From the NCBI RefSeq assembly GCF_008245005.1, contig NZ_CP043427.1, positions 1,240,001 through 1,304,000 of the forward strand: a stretch of 64,000 nt of DNA, given 5' to 3'. The stretch comes from Campylobacter sputorum subsp. sputorum (GTDB lineage Bacteria; Campylobacterota; Campylobacteria; Campylobacterales; Campylobacteraceae). Both the position numbers and the translations under genes were made by a program. Below are positions 9,311 through 22,231 of the stretch, one piece after another; within the stretch, counting starts at the first letter, position 1; each line of letters opens with the position of its first letter. The notes beneath the pieces were generated by a model that worked only from the letters and a program-made list of their open reading frames with translations, was not told the DNA's origin and did not search any database.

Positions 9311-9831
9311 CATATAGTCTAATAAAGCCGAAGAAAAAACCGATATTTTCATTATTTTCTAGAATTTGGATAGGATTTATTGTATTTGTTTTTATAGCAC
9401 TTGTATCATCAAATTTATTTATAAAATATCAAAACAACACTCTAAGCGAAAAAACAAAGCAGATGAATAGCAAATATGCAGAGACTATAGATAAAATTCA
9501 TCAAAGCGAACAACAAATCACAACTCTTACAAAACAAAAAAATGCAGCAAATAGCATATATGCTACAAATTTAATACTAAAACAAAGTATAAAAAATTTA
9601 TTTGATCTTGTTCCAGATAGTATAACTTTAGATGAAGTATATATGGATAAAACAACGCTTATTATAAAAGGTGTAACACCAACAAAAAATGTATTTGAAA
9701 TGCTTTTAGCCGTTCCGCTAAAATCGATTTTTACTACATCAAATACCACTTTTTATCAAACAAAAAATGGTTGGTTAAATTTCGTAAATACCAACAAAAT
9801 CGATGATTATGGGATATATGATGAACGATAG
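9307..9831 (+). CDS. PilN-like inner-membrane protein
   Basis: A 174-residue protein with a short basic cytoplasmic tail (KPKKK), one membrane helix at about 20-42, a periplasmic coiled coil (about 45-90, rich in K, E, Q) and then LVPDSITLDEVYMDKTTLIIKG, which matches the start of the ferredoxin-like domain of PilN/GspL-type proteins. PilN links cytoplasmic PilM to PilO in type IV pilus and type II secretion platforms. Its ATG overlaps the stop of the PilM-like gene (ATGA), so translation is coupled. I recognise no named Campylobacter gene; the call rests on topology and order. Confidence 0.6.
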   Translation: MTYSLIKPKKKPIFSLFSRIWIGFIVFVFIALVSSNLFIKYQNNTLSEKTKQMNSKYAETIDKIHQSEQQITTLTKQKNAANSIYATNLILKQSIKNLFDLVPDSITLDEVYMDKTTLIIKGVTPTKNVFEMLLAVPLKSIFTTSNTTFYQTKNGWLNFVNTNKIDDYGIYDER

Positions 9832-10345
9832 AAGCATTGAAGATATAGATATAGTTAAACTACTTATATATATTGTAATTTTTTTAGTCATTTGTGCTGT
9901 TATGATTTTTTCATTTATAGTGCCAAATATAAAGGAATATAGGCAAATAGAAGCAACTTATGCTTCTAGTCAACACGCACTTTTAAAAATTCAAAAAAAC
10001 TTTGAAAATACTCTTAGCGAATTAAACAATATAGAAAAAACAAACGAATTTACGCTAAAATCATTGAATAATAAATTTAACGAAATTTCTTTTATTGCAT
10101 TTGCTAGTAAATATTTTGACAATGTAAATTTAAACGAGCTTCCAAAAACAGATGAAAATGATGAATTTTACAGATACGAATTAAATGTTACAAGTGCTAT
10201 GAATACGCCTTCTAAATTTTATAATTTCTTAGATGATCTTAAAACTTATGATAATGTTGTCAAAGTTGATTTTCCAATAAATATGAAAAGCCAAGGAAAT
10301 CTTATAAATACAACTTTTAACATTAGAATTTATGGTGTAAAATAA
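9803..10345 (+). CDS. PilO-like inner-membrane protein
   Basis: About 180 residues: one membrane helix near 25-45, a coiled coil (about 50-95) and a C-terminal mixed domain ending VKVDFPINMKSQGNLINTTFNIRIYGVK, the pattern seen in PilO. The start is uncertain: ATG codons at 9803, 9809, 9818 and 9821 are all in frame, and the gene overlaps its PilN-like neighbour by 11-29 bases. Together the three genes could form an inner-membrane alignment complex for a transformation pilus or type II-like system; no secretin, ATPase or pilin gene lies in the window. Confidence 0.55.
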   Translation: MIMGYMMNDRSIEDIDIVKLLIYIVIFLVICAVMIFSFIVPNIKEYRQIEATYASSQHALLKIQKNFENTLSELNNIEKTNEFTLKSLNNKFNEISFIAFASKYFDNVNLNELPKTDENDEFYRYELNVTSAMNTPSKFYNFLDDLKTYDNVVKVDFPINMKSQGNLINTTFNIRIYGVK

Positions 10346-10356
10346 TTATAAAGATT

Positions 10357-11346
10357 TTATAGAAAATTTTTTAAATTGTTTGGATTTATTTCTTTAGCAA
10401 ATAAATAAGGTCTTATTTTACTTGGCACTCTTAAAACTCTGCAAATCTCTTTAAATTTTTTATCCATTTTAACACTTAAAAAAGGGCAGATAAAAATGTA
10501 TTTTTCATTTTTGCATATTGCAAATTTACCTCCTATAACGCAACTTTGAGTTATGTTTTTCCTTTGATTTTCACTAATTACATAACCAAGTTTTTTTAAA
10601 CATTTATCAATTCCTCTTAAAAAACACTCATCATTTTTTATTATAAAAAGATCATATTTTCTAAAAACAAGCTCACTTTTTAAATTTTTTGCATCATTTT
10701 GTAATATACAAAAACTTTTTTTTAATCCATTTGCATAAAGTTTTATAAACTCATCACTAAATTTTGATCTGATAAAATTTCTTTTAAATTTAACATTATC
10801 ATTAGAACTATCATGAAAAAAATGTATATTATTGTCTTTTAAAAAGTTCAAAATTTCTTGTTTTGACACATCCAAAAGCGGTCTTATGATATTAAAATGC
10901 TCTTTTTTATCTATCTTTTGCATACCAAGAAGCTCATTTAATCCAGCACCTTTGCTAAATTGCATTAAAAACCACTCAAATTTATCGTTTAATTGATGAG
11001 CTGTTATGATATTTTTATAACCAAATTTAAGTGCAAGTTCTTCGAAAAAATTCCATCTTATATCTCTGGCGTGTTTTTCGAAATTTGAACTACTTTGCAA
11101 ATCAAGTTTTACAACTTTTATAAATATTTTTTTATTAAATTTATCCGCCAACTCTCTTGCAGAGTTTTCTTCTTCATCGCTTTGTTTTCTGGTTTTGTAA
11201 TTTACAAAAGCAAGATCAAAATTTATACTAGCATTTTCTAATATATAAAAAAGTGCTGTGCTATCACTGCCGTGAGAAAATGCGAGTAAATTTTTTTCAT
11301 TTTTTAAGATATCTATATTTTTAAGCAATATCCAAAATTTCCCCAA
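10357..11346 (-). CDS. tilS: tRNA(Ile)-lysidine synthetase
   Basis: Attaches lysine to C34 of the CAU-anticodon isoleucine tRNA so that it reads AUA, using ATP. The PP-loop is visible as SHGSDSTA near residue 24 and the family's later motif [19 protein letters not shown] near residue 120. At 329 residues it is the short form with a reduced C-terminal region. It overlaps the end of rimO by 26 bases and follows it in the same operon, an order shared from memory with C. jejuni. It converges on the PilO-like gene with an 11-base gap. Confidence 0.93.
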   Translation of the reverse strand: MGKFWILLKNIDILKNEKNLLAFSHGSDSTALFYILENASINFDLAFVNYKTRKQSDEEENSARELADKFNKKIFIKVVKLDLQSSSNFEKHARDIRWNFFEELALKFGYKNIITAHQLNDKFEWFLMQFSKGAGLNELLGMQKIDKKEHFNIIRPLLDVSKQEILNFLKDNNIHFFHDSSNDNVKFKRNFIRSKFSDEFIKLYANGLKKSFCILQNDAKNLKSELVFRKYDLFIIKNDECFLRGIDKCLKKLGYVISENQRKNITQSCVIGGKFAICKNEKYIFICPFLSVKMDKKFKEICRVLRVPSKIRPYLFAKEINPNNLKNFL

Positions 11347-12628
11347 TTAACTTATCATTTGTAGCATCAGTTATTTTACATTTATAAACTTTGCCTGTTT
11401 GCAAATTTTTAAGAGTACTATCATTTATCAAAATTTCGCCATCTATGTCTTTATCCCAGATAACATTTTTAGCACCATAAAACATCTCGCCTTCGCTACT
11501 TACACCATTTATTTCACACAAAATTTCTTTGCCAATTTCATTTTTGAAATTTTGTGAAATGATATTATTGACTATTTTTTCAATTTTATTTAATCTTTTT
11601 ACAATTATATTGTTTGGAATTTGCTCCATACTAAAAGAATTTGTATCTTCTTCTTTAGAGTAAGCAAAAACCGAAATTCTATCAAATTTAAACTCACTTA
11701 AAAACTCGCACAACTCATCAAAATCACTCTGTTTTTCGCCAGGATGCCCTACTATAATGCCAGTTCTTAAAAAAGAATTTTTGGCACTACTCATCAAATT
11801 TAAAAGTTCTTTTATGCGAGTTTTGTTTGCACCTCTTTTCATTATTTTAAGCATATCATCGCTAATATGCTGTATAGGCATATCAAAGTAATTTACAAAT
11901 ACATTAGAAGATATTATGCGTTTTATGAGAGCATCGCTTGTCGTGGTTGGATAAAGATAGAGTATCCTTGCAAATCTTACGCCATCTATTTTCTCAATTC
12001 TATCTATAAGCTCGATAAGTCCATCACTAACGCCATTATCTTTATTAAAACTGCTGGTATCTTGAGCTATAAAACTAAAATCATAATACCCATTTTCACA
12101 AAGCTCTTTAACTTCATTTACTATATCATCTAAACTACGACTTTTTAGCTTGCCTTTAAAAGTAGGTATAGCACAAAAACTACATTTTTGATTACATCCT
12201 TCTGATATCTTTATATAAGCATGGAAATTTGAGCCACTGATAACTCTTTTTTCATTTTTTTGTAAGTAAGTTTTTGGACTAAAAATGCTCTGCTTTTTTA
12301 AAATAATCTCATCAATCTTATCATAATCCCCAACCCCGCTAAATATATCAACCTCAGGAAGCTCTCTCATAAGATCTTCTTTGTAACGCTGCATCAAACA
12401 TCCAGTTACAACTAAAACTGAGTTTTCTTTTTTATGACTAGCAAGCTCTAAAATAGTATTAATACTCTCTTCTTTTGCACTATTTATAAAACCACATGTA
12501 TTTACTATCATAACATCAGCTTGGCTTGGATCTTGAGTAAGTTCGTAATTTTTTAATCTTCCAAGCATTATTTCGCTATCAACTAAATTTTTATTGCACC
12601 CCAAAGAAACAAGATAAAGTTTTGACAT
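11321..12628 (-). CDS. rimO: ribosomal protein uS12 methylthiotransferase
   Basis: Radical SAM enzyme that methylthiolates an aspartate of ribosomal protein S12. Counting from the ATG at 12628, auxiliary-cluster cysteines are C11, C45 and C77, and the radical SAM cysteines C145, C149 and C152 (GCNQKCSFC); a TRAM domain ends the protein. [14 protein letters not shown] is diagnostic for RimO rather than MiaB. An in-frame TTG at 12640 would add four residues, but the ATG gives the usual [11 protein letters not shown] start and avoids overlap with panC, so I chose it. Confidence 0.94.
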   Translation of the reverse strand: MSKLYLVSLGCNKNLVDSEIMLGRLKNYELTQDPSQADVMIVNTCGFINSAKEESINTILELASHKKENSVLVVTGCLMQRYKEDLMRELPEVDIFSGVGDYDKIDEIILKKQSIFSPKTYLQKNEKRVISGSNFHAYIKISEGCNQKCSFCAIPTFKGKLKSRSLDDIVNEVKELCENGYYDFSFIAQDTSSFNKDNGVSDGLIELIDRIEKIDGVRFARILYLYPTTTSDALIKRIISSNVFVNYFDMPIQHISDDMLKIMKRGANKTRIKELLNLMSSAKNSFLRTGIIVGHPGEKQSDFDELCEFLSEFKFDRISVFAYSKEEDTNSFSMEQIPNNIIVKRLNKIEKIVNNIISQNFKNEIGKEILCEINGVSSEGEMFYGAKNVIWDKDIDGEILINDSTLKNLQTGKVYKCKITDATNDKLIGEILDIA

Positions 12629-12630
12629 TT

Positions 12631-13452
12631 TTATAACCAAATGTTATCTATAAGACGAGTTTGACCAATATAAACAGCAACCAAGATTATCGTATTTCCA
12701 AGTTCTATTTTTTGAACCTCAGCTAAGTTTTTATCAGTTATAGCAACATAATCAACTTTTAATGGTTCTAAAATCTGAAGCATTTGAGTTTTTATATTTT
12801 GTGAATTTAACTCGCCTTGTTGTATTAAATTTGTAGCTTTTACTAATGAGCGAGAAAGCTTAAGAGCCATACAAAGCTCATCATCATTTAAATACGTATT
12901 TCTTGAACTAAGCGCAAGTCCATCGTTTGCACGAATTATATCACAAGGAATTATGTTAATATCCATAAAAAAAGTTTTTACCATATTTTGAACTATTATG
13001 AGCTGCTGTGTGTCTTTTTTACCAAAATAGGCATTTTTTGGTTTTATAAGATTAAAAAATTTATTAAGCACTCTTAAAACACCATCAAAATGCCCTGGTC
13101 TTGTTTTTCCCTCCAAGATAGTTGATAAATGCTCCGGTGCTTTTATAAGTGGTTCATTTTCAAAATACATCTCGTTTTTATTTGGCATAAAAACTACGCT
13201 AACTCCAAGCATTTCACAAATTTTTATATCCGCTTCTTCTTTTTTGGGATATTTATCAAAATCCTCTTCTGGCAAAAACTGAGCCGGATTTACAAATATA
13301 GAAACTATACTAACTTCATTTTCACTCACACACTTTTTTATAAGACTGACATGTCCGTCATGCAAAGCACCCATTGTAGGCACTAAACCTATGTTTCTAC
13401 TAGATGTTTCAAGAAATTCTTGCAACTCTTTGATAGTTTTTATAACAATCAT
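12631..13452 (-). CDS. panC: pantothenate synthetase
   Basis: Condenses pantoate and beta-alanine with ATP to pantothenate, the coenzyme A precursor. The 273 residues show [17 protein letters not shown] near residue 22 (nucleotide-binding HIGH-type motif in its DGH form), SIFVNPAQF near 52, [10 protein letters not shown] near 147 and SSRNTYLN near 180. The last codons abut rimO. panB and panD are not in this window. Upstream lies the 189-base region shared with the divergent nifS promoter. Confidence 0.95.
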   Translation of the reverse strand: MIVIKTIKELQEFLETSSRNIGLVPTMGALHDGHVSLIKKCVSENEVSIVSIFVNPAQFLPEEDFDKYPKKEEADIKICEMLGVSVVFMPNKNEMYFENEPLIKAPEHLSTILEGKTRPGHFDGVLRVLNKFFNLIKPKNAYFGKKDTQQLIIVQNMVKTFFMDINIIPCDIIRANDGLALSSRNTYLNDDELCMALKLSRSLVKATNLIQQGELNSQNIKTQMLQILEPLKVDYVAITDKNLAEVQKIELGNTIILVAVYIGQTRLIDNIWL

Positions 13453-13582
13453 AAATATCTCTTTTTGTATTAAATTTAAGCCGTATTATAACAAATTATA
13501 ATTTTAAAAATATAAAGAATAATTTATTTTAAACATTTTTAAATTATTTACATCTTTTTAAACTAAAATTTAGTAAATTTGA

Positions 13583-13588
13583 TATAAT
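13583..13588 (+). promoter_or_regulatory. -10 box of nifS–nifU
   Basis: A consensus TATAAT, 54 bases before the nifS ATG, in the divergent region shared with panC. Transcription would start near 13595, placing the dyad at 13603-13619 in the first 25 transcribed bases. Confidence 0.65.
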
Positions 13589-13599
13589 ATCCTCTGTAA

Positions 13600-14823
<1,224 letters not shown>

Positions 14824-14838
14824 TTTAAGGAAAATAAA

Positions 14839-15831
14839 ATGGCAAAAAATCAACTTATCGGTGGCTCTATCTGGGAAGAGTATTCTAAAAAAGTTCAAGA
14901 TAGGATGAATAATCCCAAATTTATGGGGGAAATTACACAAGAAGAAGCAAACAAAAAAGGCTATAAACTTATCATAGCCGACTTTGGAGCTGAGAGCTGT
15001 GGCGATGCAGTGAGGCTTTATTGGCTTGTTGATGAAAAGACAGATAAAATAATGGATTCAAAATTTAAAAGCTTTGGATGTGGCACTGCTATAGCAAGTA
15101 GCGATACAATGGCTGAACTTTGCATAGGAAAAACCGTAGATGAAGCTGTAAAGATAACAAATATTGATGTTGAAAAGGCTATGCGTGATGATCCAAATAC
15201 TCCAGCCGTTCCACCTCAAAAAATGCACTGCTCTGTTATGGCATATGATGTCATAAAAGCTGCTGCTGCACAGTATAAAGGCGTAGATCCGGAGCATTTT
15301 GAAGATGAAATAATAGTATGTGAATGTGCTAGAGTAAGTCTTGGAACTATAAAAGAAGTTATAAGATTAAATGATTTAAAAACAGTTGAGGAGATAACTC
15401 AATTTACAAAAGCTGGTGCATTTTGTAAAAGCTGTGTAAAGCATGGAGGACATGAAAAAAGAGAGTATCACTTGGTAGATATTTTGACACAAACAAGAGC
15501 TGAAATGCAAAAAGAACAGCTACAAGCTATCGCTGATGCAAAAGTAAGTGGCGGTACAAATGATATGAGCTTTGAAGAGCTAAATACTATTGGTAAATTT
15601 AAAGCCATAGAAAGCGTGATAGATGATGAAATACGCCCAATGTTGCAGTTTGATGGCGGAAATTTAGAAATACTTGATGTAAAAACCGAAAATGATGGAA
15701 AAACAGACATTTATATAAGATATCTTGGTGCTTGTAGCGGATGTGCAAGCGGAACAAGCGGAACACTTTATGCGATAGAAAATGTATTGCAAGAAAATTT
15801 AAGTCCAAATATAAGAGTTTATCCTGTTTAA
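14839..15831 (+). CDS. nifU: Fe-S scaffold protein NifU
   Basis: Three-domain scaffold on which Fe-S clusters are built with sulfur from NifS. The IscU-like N-terminal domain has C54, C81 and C131; the central permanent [2Fe-2S] domain has C161, C163, C196 and C199 (CECA and FCKSC); the C-terminal NifU domain has the CxxC pair C299/C302 (GACSGCASG). At 330 residues it has full NifU length. It forms a two-gene operon with nifS and ends at tandem hairpins. An AAGGA site precedes the ATG. Confidence 0.95.
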   Translation: MAKNQLIGGSIWEEYSKKVQDRMNNPKFMGEITQEEANKKGYKLIIADFGAESCGDAVRLYWLVDEKTDKIMDSKFKSFGCGTAIASSDTMAELCIGKTVDEAVKITNIDVEKAMRDDPNTPAVPPQKMHCSVMAYDVIKAAAAQYKGVDPEHFEDEIIVCECARVSLGTIKEVIRLNDLKTVEEITQFTKAGAFCKSCVKHGGHEKREYHLVDILTQTRAEMQKEQLQAIADAKVSGGTNDMSFEELNTIGKFKAIESVIDDEIRPMLQFDGGNLEILDVKTENDGKTDIYIRYLGACSGCASGTSGTLYAIENVLQENLSPNIRVYPV

Positions 15832-15833
15832 TT

Positions 15834-15863
15834 GTGCTAAATTTTATAAATTTAGTGCCTTTT
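15834..15863 (+). terminator. terminator of nifS–nifU
   Basis: An 11-bp stem (15834-15844 with 15848-15858, two G·U pairs, three-base loop) immediately after the nifU stop, followed by CTTTT. Confidence 0.7.
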
Positions 15864-15866
15864 GCT

Positions 15867-15900
15867 TAAAATTCTAACCTAAATTTTGGTTAGAATTTTA
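15867..15900. terminator. second, perfect hairpin behind nifU
   Basis: A 13-bp perfect stem (15867-15879 with 15888-15900) around an eight-base loop, with AATTTTA outer arms usable in both directions. It may back up the nifU terminator or close the degraded minus-strand gene whose stop lies at 15973. Confidence 0.6.
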
Positions 15901-15972
15901 ATAAGTATTTAACAACAATTACTAATCCAAAAATCACATTTTTAAAATACAAAATTTAAGCCATTTAATAAC

Positions 15973-16383
15973 TTAAATTAATATTTCTTTTAATTTATTT
16001 ATAAATAATTCTTTACGCTTTTCATAAAACTCATCAAAATTTTCTAAACTCAAATCAATATTTGGTATAAATTTAGATTTCAAAAAACTATTTCTAAAAA
16101 TTTCATCTTTGTTTTTGCACTCTATTTCTAAAGACTTATTGTTTTTTGACATGTTTTCATTTGCGTAATATATGCTAAAACACAAATCCTTATTTTTAGG
16201 CTTAATTATTTTTTCATAATCTTTATAGCTTGATACTGAATGCAAATAATCTTTATGAAAAATATTTTTCATATCTAAATTCGTATCCATATAAGCGTAG
16301 CAGTTTTTAAATTTTCTTCTTTCGTCATTTAAAATTTTAGCTTCATTTAACTCATCATCTAAATTAAGCTTAAAAAATTTCAG
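15973..16383 (-). pseudogene. remnant of a possible DUF262/DUF1524-type nuclease
   Basis: An open minus-strand frame of about 136 codons without a proper start (first in-frame ATG at 16290) ends at 15973. Its end, IPNIDLSLENFDEFYEKR followed by a K/L/I-rich tail, resembles the C-terminus of DUF262/DUF1524 (GmrSD-like) proteins. The stretch FHKDYLHSVSSY looks like a decayed form of their DHIxPxS nuclease motif. Upstream, 16385-16470 encodes a further fragment (RAKSLDEFLYKEHYDFLYDS) in another frame, then stop codons. This suggests decay by frameshift and truncation. Family assignment is by eye and tentative. Confidence 0.45.
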
Positions 16384-16470
16384 TCAAAATTTTAACTAAA
16401 CCAAAACTATCATATAAAAAATCATAATGCTCTTTATATAAAAACTCATCTAAACTTTTTGCTCGTGTAA

Positions 16471-16979
16471 TTTTGAAATAGAGTTTTTGAATTTAAAAAA
16501 ATTATGGTACCCTAAATTTCTAGATAAATTTTGCTTATCAGCCTTTTTAAATTTAAATTACCGATACCGTTTTTTATAATTTTGTAAGTTCAATAAATTC
16601 TTAAATATACTTTTATTTCTGAATTTAAAGAATTAATTTTAGAGATTATGCTCAAAATAGAAAAATTTATGCCATATTATCTCATTTATGCAAAATTCCA
16701 TATTAAATCATTTTCTATAATTCTATCGCTTGATTTTACCGATAATACTTTGTAGTTTTTTTAAAATTATAATAGTATCAGTGTAGTGAATATCTTGTAA
16801 AACTATGATAGTTACTATAATTTATCAATCTTTAAAATATATAATATTTAACTATAACAATCTATTATTATAAATTTTGTAATATCAAAACAAAGAATTG
16901 CATAATAATTATTTAAATTTAGTTGTAGTTTATATAGAAATTAAAATATAGCAAAATAAAATATGTGATAAAAAATAAA
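16471..16979. other. AT-rich region without an intact gene
   Basis: About 510 bases between the gene remnant and the tRNA cluster. All six frames are broken by stops. Composition is even more AT-rich than the neighbourhood. I see no RNA gene, clear promoter or repeat; it looks like further decayed sequence. Confidence 0.6.
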
Positions 16980-17064
16980 TGGTGCGGATGAAAGGACTTG
17001 AACCTTCACGCCGTGAGGCACCAGATCCTAAGTCTGGCGTGTCTGCCAATTTCACCACATCCGC
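16980..17064 (-). tRNA. tRNA-Leu(UAG)
   Basis: 85 bases including an encoded CCA. Acceptor stem GCGGATG/CATCCGC, anticodon loop CTTAGGA with anticodon UAG, a long variable arm as expected for leucine, and TTCAAGT in the T loop. Last of five tRNA genes in one minus-strand cluster. Confidence 0.95.
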
Positions 17065-17074
17065 ACAATTTAAA

Positions 17075-17151
<77 letters not shown>

Positions 17152-17164
17152 TTAAAAACAATGG

Positions 17165-17241
17165 TGGTACGCTCGAAAGGAATCGAACCTTCAACCTACA
17201 GATCCGAAGTCTGTTGCTCTATCCAGTTGAGCCACGAGCGC
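17165..17241 (-). tRNA. tRNA-Arg(UCG)
   Basis: 77 bases with encoded CCA; anticodon loop CTTCGGA gives anticodon UCG. Acceptor and D arms are nearly identical to the adjacent tRNA-Arg(UCU), including the G1·U72 pair, which suggests descent from a tandem duplication. Confidence 0.92.
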
Positions 17242-17250
17242 CAATGAAAG

Positions 17251-17327
17251 TGGGGTGAATTGTGGGGATCGAACCCACGACCCTCAGGACCACAATCTGA
17301 TGCTCTACCAACTGAGCTAAACTCACC
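17251..17327 (-). tRNA. tRNA-His(GUG)
   Basis: Anticodon loop TTGTGGT gives GUG. The acceptor stem has the extra 5' G (position -1) opposite discriminator C73, the histidine identity pair, and CCA is encoded. Confidence 0.95.
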
Positions 17328-17333
17328 ATAAAA

Positions 17334-17411
17334 TGGTCGGGGTGAAAGGATTCGAACCTTCGGCCCTCTGGTCCCAAACCAGATGCGCTAACCAGACTGC
17401 GCTACACCCCG
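17334..17411 (-). tRNA. tRNA-Pro(UGG)
   Basis: 78 bases with encoded CCA; acceptor CGGGGTG/CACCCCG, anticodon loop TTTGGGA gives UGG. First gene of the five-tRNA cluster. Confidence 0.95.
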
Positions 17412-17416
17412 CTACA

Positions 17417-17422
17417 ATCATA
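17417..17422 (-). promoter_or_regulatory. -10 box of the tRNA cluster
   Basis: TATGAT on the minus strand six bases before the mature 5' end of tRNA-Pro, the spacing expected for a tRNA promoter. No clear -35 box. Confidence 0.45.
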
Positions 17423-17465
17423 AAAATTGCAAAAACGAAATGTTATTTTAACTAAAAAAATTTAT

Positions 17466-17508
17466 AAAGTCAAGAAAAAATAGTAAATTTATAAATTTTC
17501 TTGACTTT
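17466..17508 (-). terminator. terminator of accB–accC
   Basis: A perfect 13-bp stem (17466-17478 with 17496-17508) around a 17-base AT-only loop, 20 bases after the accC stop; on the minus strand it is followed by a T-rich run. Confidence 0.75.
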
Positions 17509-17527
17509 AATCAATAAATATCAAATA

Positions 17528-18862
17528 TTAATGCTTTGATAGATAATTTGTATCATATTTATTGTTAATAAAATCAAGATTATCCATCATAGTTCTATGA
17601 AAATCTTTTGTTGTTTTAATCCCTTGTATCACAAGTTCATCCAAAGCAACTCTCATTTTTGCTATTGCTCTATTTCTATCTTTTTCATATACAATTAATT
17701 TTCCAATCATAGAATCATAATAAGGAAGAACGCTATAACCTTCATAAATATAACTATCCATCCTTACATTTCTACCACCTGGTGCTATATATTTTATAAT
17801 TTTACCAGGATTTGGAACAAAACTTTTTGGATCTTCTGCGGTTATTCTGCACTCTAATGCATGTCCGCTAAGATTTATCTCATCTTGAGATAATAGCTTT
17901 TCGCCCTCAGCTATGCGTATCATCCACTCTATAAGATCAAGCCCACTTACCATTTCACTTACGCAGTGTTCAACTTGAAGTCTCGTATTCATCTCTATAA
18001 AATAAAACTCTTTACTTTTTTGATCATATAAAAACTCAAAAGTTCCAGCCCCGCAATATCCTATAGCTTTAGTGGCTGTTATAGCTGTTTGATGAAGTTT
18101 TTTTCTAGTTGTTTCATCTAGCAAAGATGCGGGGCTTTCTTCTATAAGTTTTTGATGGCGACGCTGCATAGAGCAGTCTCTTTCTCCTATATGAACTGCA
18201 TTTCCATGTTCGTCTGCTAAAATTTGAACTTCAATATGCCTTGGATTTGAAATATATTTTTCCATATACATACTTCCATCGCCAAATGCACTCATAGCTT
18301 CACTTTCTGCTGCCCAAAAATTCTTTTCTAAATCCTCTTCTTTTTCAACTACACGCATTCCGCGTCCACCACCGCCAGCTGCAGCTTTTAATATCACAGG
18401 ATAGCCTATTTCTTTTGCTAATTTTTTTGCAACACTCATATCAGTTATTTCACCATCACTACCTGGAACTACCGGTACTCCAGCTCTTTGCATAACTTGT
18501 TTTGCTTTGCTTTTATCGCTCATTAAAGACATCGCTTCAACGCTAGGTCCTATAAATTTTATATTATGTTTTTGGCAAATTTCAACAAAATTTTGATTTT
18601 CACTTAAAAATCCATATCCCGGAAATATAGCATCAGCCTCACTTATCTCTGCTGCACTTAAAATAGCTGGGATATTTAGATAGCTATCACTACTTCTTGG
18701 AGCCCCTATACATATACTTGCATCAGCGTATTTTACATAAAGTGCATCTTTATCAGCTGTTGAATGCACAACGATAGCTTCTTTACCCATTTCTTGGATA
18801 GTTCTAAGAGCTCTAAGTGCTATTTCTCCACGATTTGCTATAAGTATTCTTTTGATTTTCAT
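17528..18862 (-). CDS. accC: biotin carboxylase subunit of acetyl-CoA carboxylase
   Basis: Carboxylates the biotin of AccB with bicarbonate and ATP, the first half of malonyl-CoA synthesis. The 444 residues carry the biotin carboxylase N-terminal domain (RILIANRGEIALR), the ATP-grasp domain with glycine-rich KAAAGGGGRGMR near residue 159, the EMNTRLQVEH motif near 288 and the C-terminal domain. Its start abuts the accB stop (shared base 18862), so the pair is coupled. accA is near 49 kb; accD is not in the window. Confidence 0.97.
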   Translation of the reverse strand: MKIKRILIANRGEIALRALRTIQEMGKEAIVVHSTADKDALYVKYADASICIGAPRSSDSYLNIPAILSAAEISEADAIFPGYGFLSENQNFVEICQKHNIKFIGPSVEAMSLMSDKSKAKQVMQRAGVPVVPGSDGEITDMSVAKKLAKEIGYPVILKAAAGGGGRGMRVVEKEEDLEKNFWAAESEAMSAFGDGSMYMEKYISNPRHIEVQILADEHGNAVHIGERDCSMQRRHQKLIEESPASLLDETTRKKLHQTAITATKAIGYCGAGTFEFLYDQKSKEFYFIEMNTRLQVEHCVSEMVSGLDLIEWMIRIAEGEKLLSQDEINLSGHALECRITAEDPKSFVPNPGKIIKYIAPGGRNVRMDSYIYEGYSVLPYYDSMIGKLIVYEKDRNRAIAKMRVALDELVIQGIKTTKDFHRTMMDNLDFINNKYDTNYLSKH

Positions 18863-19317
18863 TATAATTTCTCCACTGTAAATAGTGGCATTCCAAACTC
18901 AACAGGCTGTCCATCAGCTACTAAAATTTCAGTTATTTTGCAATCAAATTCAGCTTCTATCTCATTCATTATTTTCATAGCTTCTACTATGCCTATAACA
19001 TCATCTTTTCTAACACTTTGACCAATTTTTACAAATGGTGCCGCACCAGGACTTGGAGCTATATAAAATGTTCCAACCATCGGCGAATTAATGGTATCTT
19101 TTGATACTCCTTTTTCTGAGATTGCATTTGATGGAGCAATTTGCATTGGAGTTGGTTGTTGTGGAGATTGTATTATAGTTGTAGATGTTGGACAACATTG
19201 ATTTTCATTTGGCATTTTTTCTAATTCTATTTCAAAATCATCTCTTTTAATCTTTACTCTACCTATATTTATACTCTCAAAAAATTTCATCAACTCTTCT
19301 ATCTCTTCTTTTTTCAT
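18862..19317 (-). CDS. accB: biotin carboxyl carrier protein
   Basis: Carries the biotin of acetyl-CoA carboxylase. The biotinylation site is K115 in VEAMKIMNE within the C-terminal biotinyl domain (about 78-151); an N-terminal helix (1-20) and a flexible P/Q/T-rich linker (40-70) precede it. The 151-residue length is normal. Two adjacent cysteines (41-42) in the linker are unusual but not obviously functional. It leads the accB–accC operon. Confidence 0.96.
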   Translation of the reverse strand: MKKEEIEELMKFFESINIGRVKIKRDDFEIELEKMPNENQCCPTSTTIIQSPQQPTPMQIAPSNAISEKGVSKDTINSPMVGTFYIAPSPGAAPFVKIGQSVRKDDVIGIVEAMKIMNEIEAEFDCKITEILVADGQPVEFGMPLFTVEKL

Positions 19318-19383
19318 TAAATGTCTCCTAAATAAATTTAATTTTATTGTATCTAAATTTTATACATATTTAAATAAAGTGGT

Positions 19384-19389
19384 ATTATA
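19384..19389 (-). promoter_or_regulatory. extended -10 promoter of accB–accC
   Basis: TGTTATAAT on the minus strand, an extended -10 element, leaving a leader of about 60 bases before accB. Confidence 0.6.
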
Positions 19390-19425
19390 ACATATAATTT
19401 TTATTTAATTTTACTTAAATTTTGA

Positions 19426-19431
19426 TATAAT
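19426..19431 (+). promoter_or_regulatory. -10 box of dcd–pseB–pseC
   Basis: Consensus TATAAT 22 bases before the dcd ATG; AAGGA at 19443-19447 is the ribosome site. It is divergent from the accB promoter. Confidence 0.6.
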
Positions 19432-19452
19432 CATAAAATACAAAGGAAAAAT

Positions 19453-22129
<2,677 letters not shown>

Positions 22130-22188
22130 AATAGCTTATAACAGCTACTAAATCGGCTTTTATGTCTTAAATTTAAGCTACTTTCTTG

Positions 22189-22194
22189 TAGAAT
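22189..22194 (+). promoter_or_regulatory. -10 box of topA
   Basis: TAGAAT preceded by TG, 38 bases before the topA ATG; AAAGG lies closer to the start. Weak evidence. Confidence 0.35.
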
Positions 22195-22231
22195 AAGCCC
22201 CATTACAAATTTAGTCTAAAAGGTTTAAATA

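Noticed and set aside
22130-22160. Short inverted repeat TAGCT…AGCTA after pseC as a terminator
   Set aside because: Only five base pairs with no clean T-run; too weak to list.
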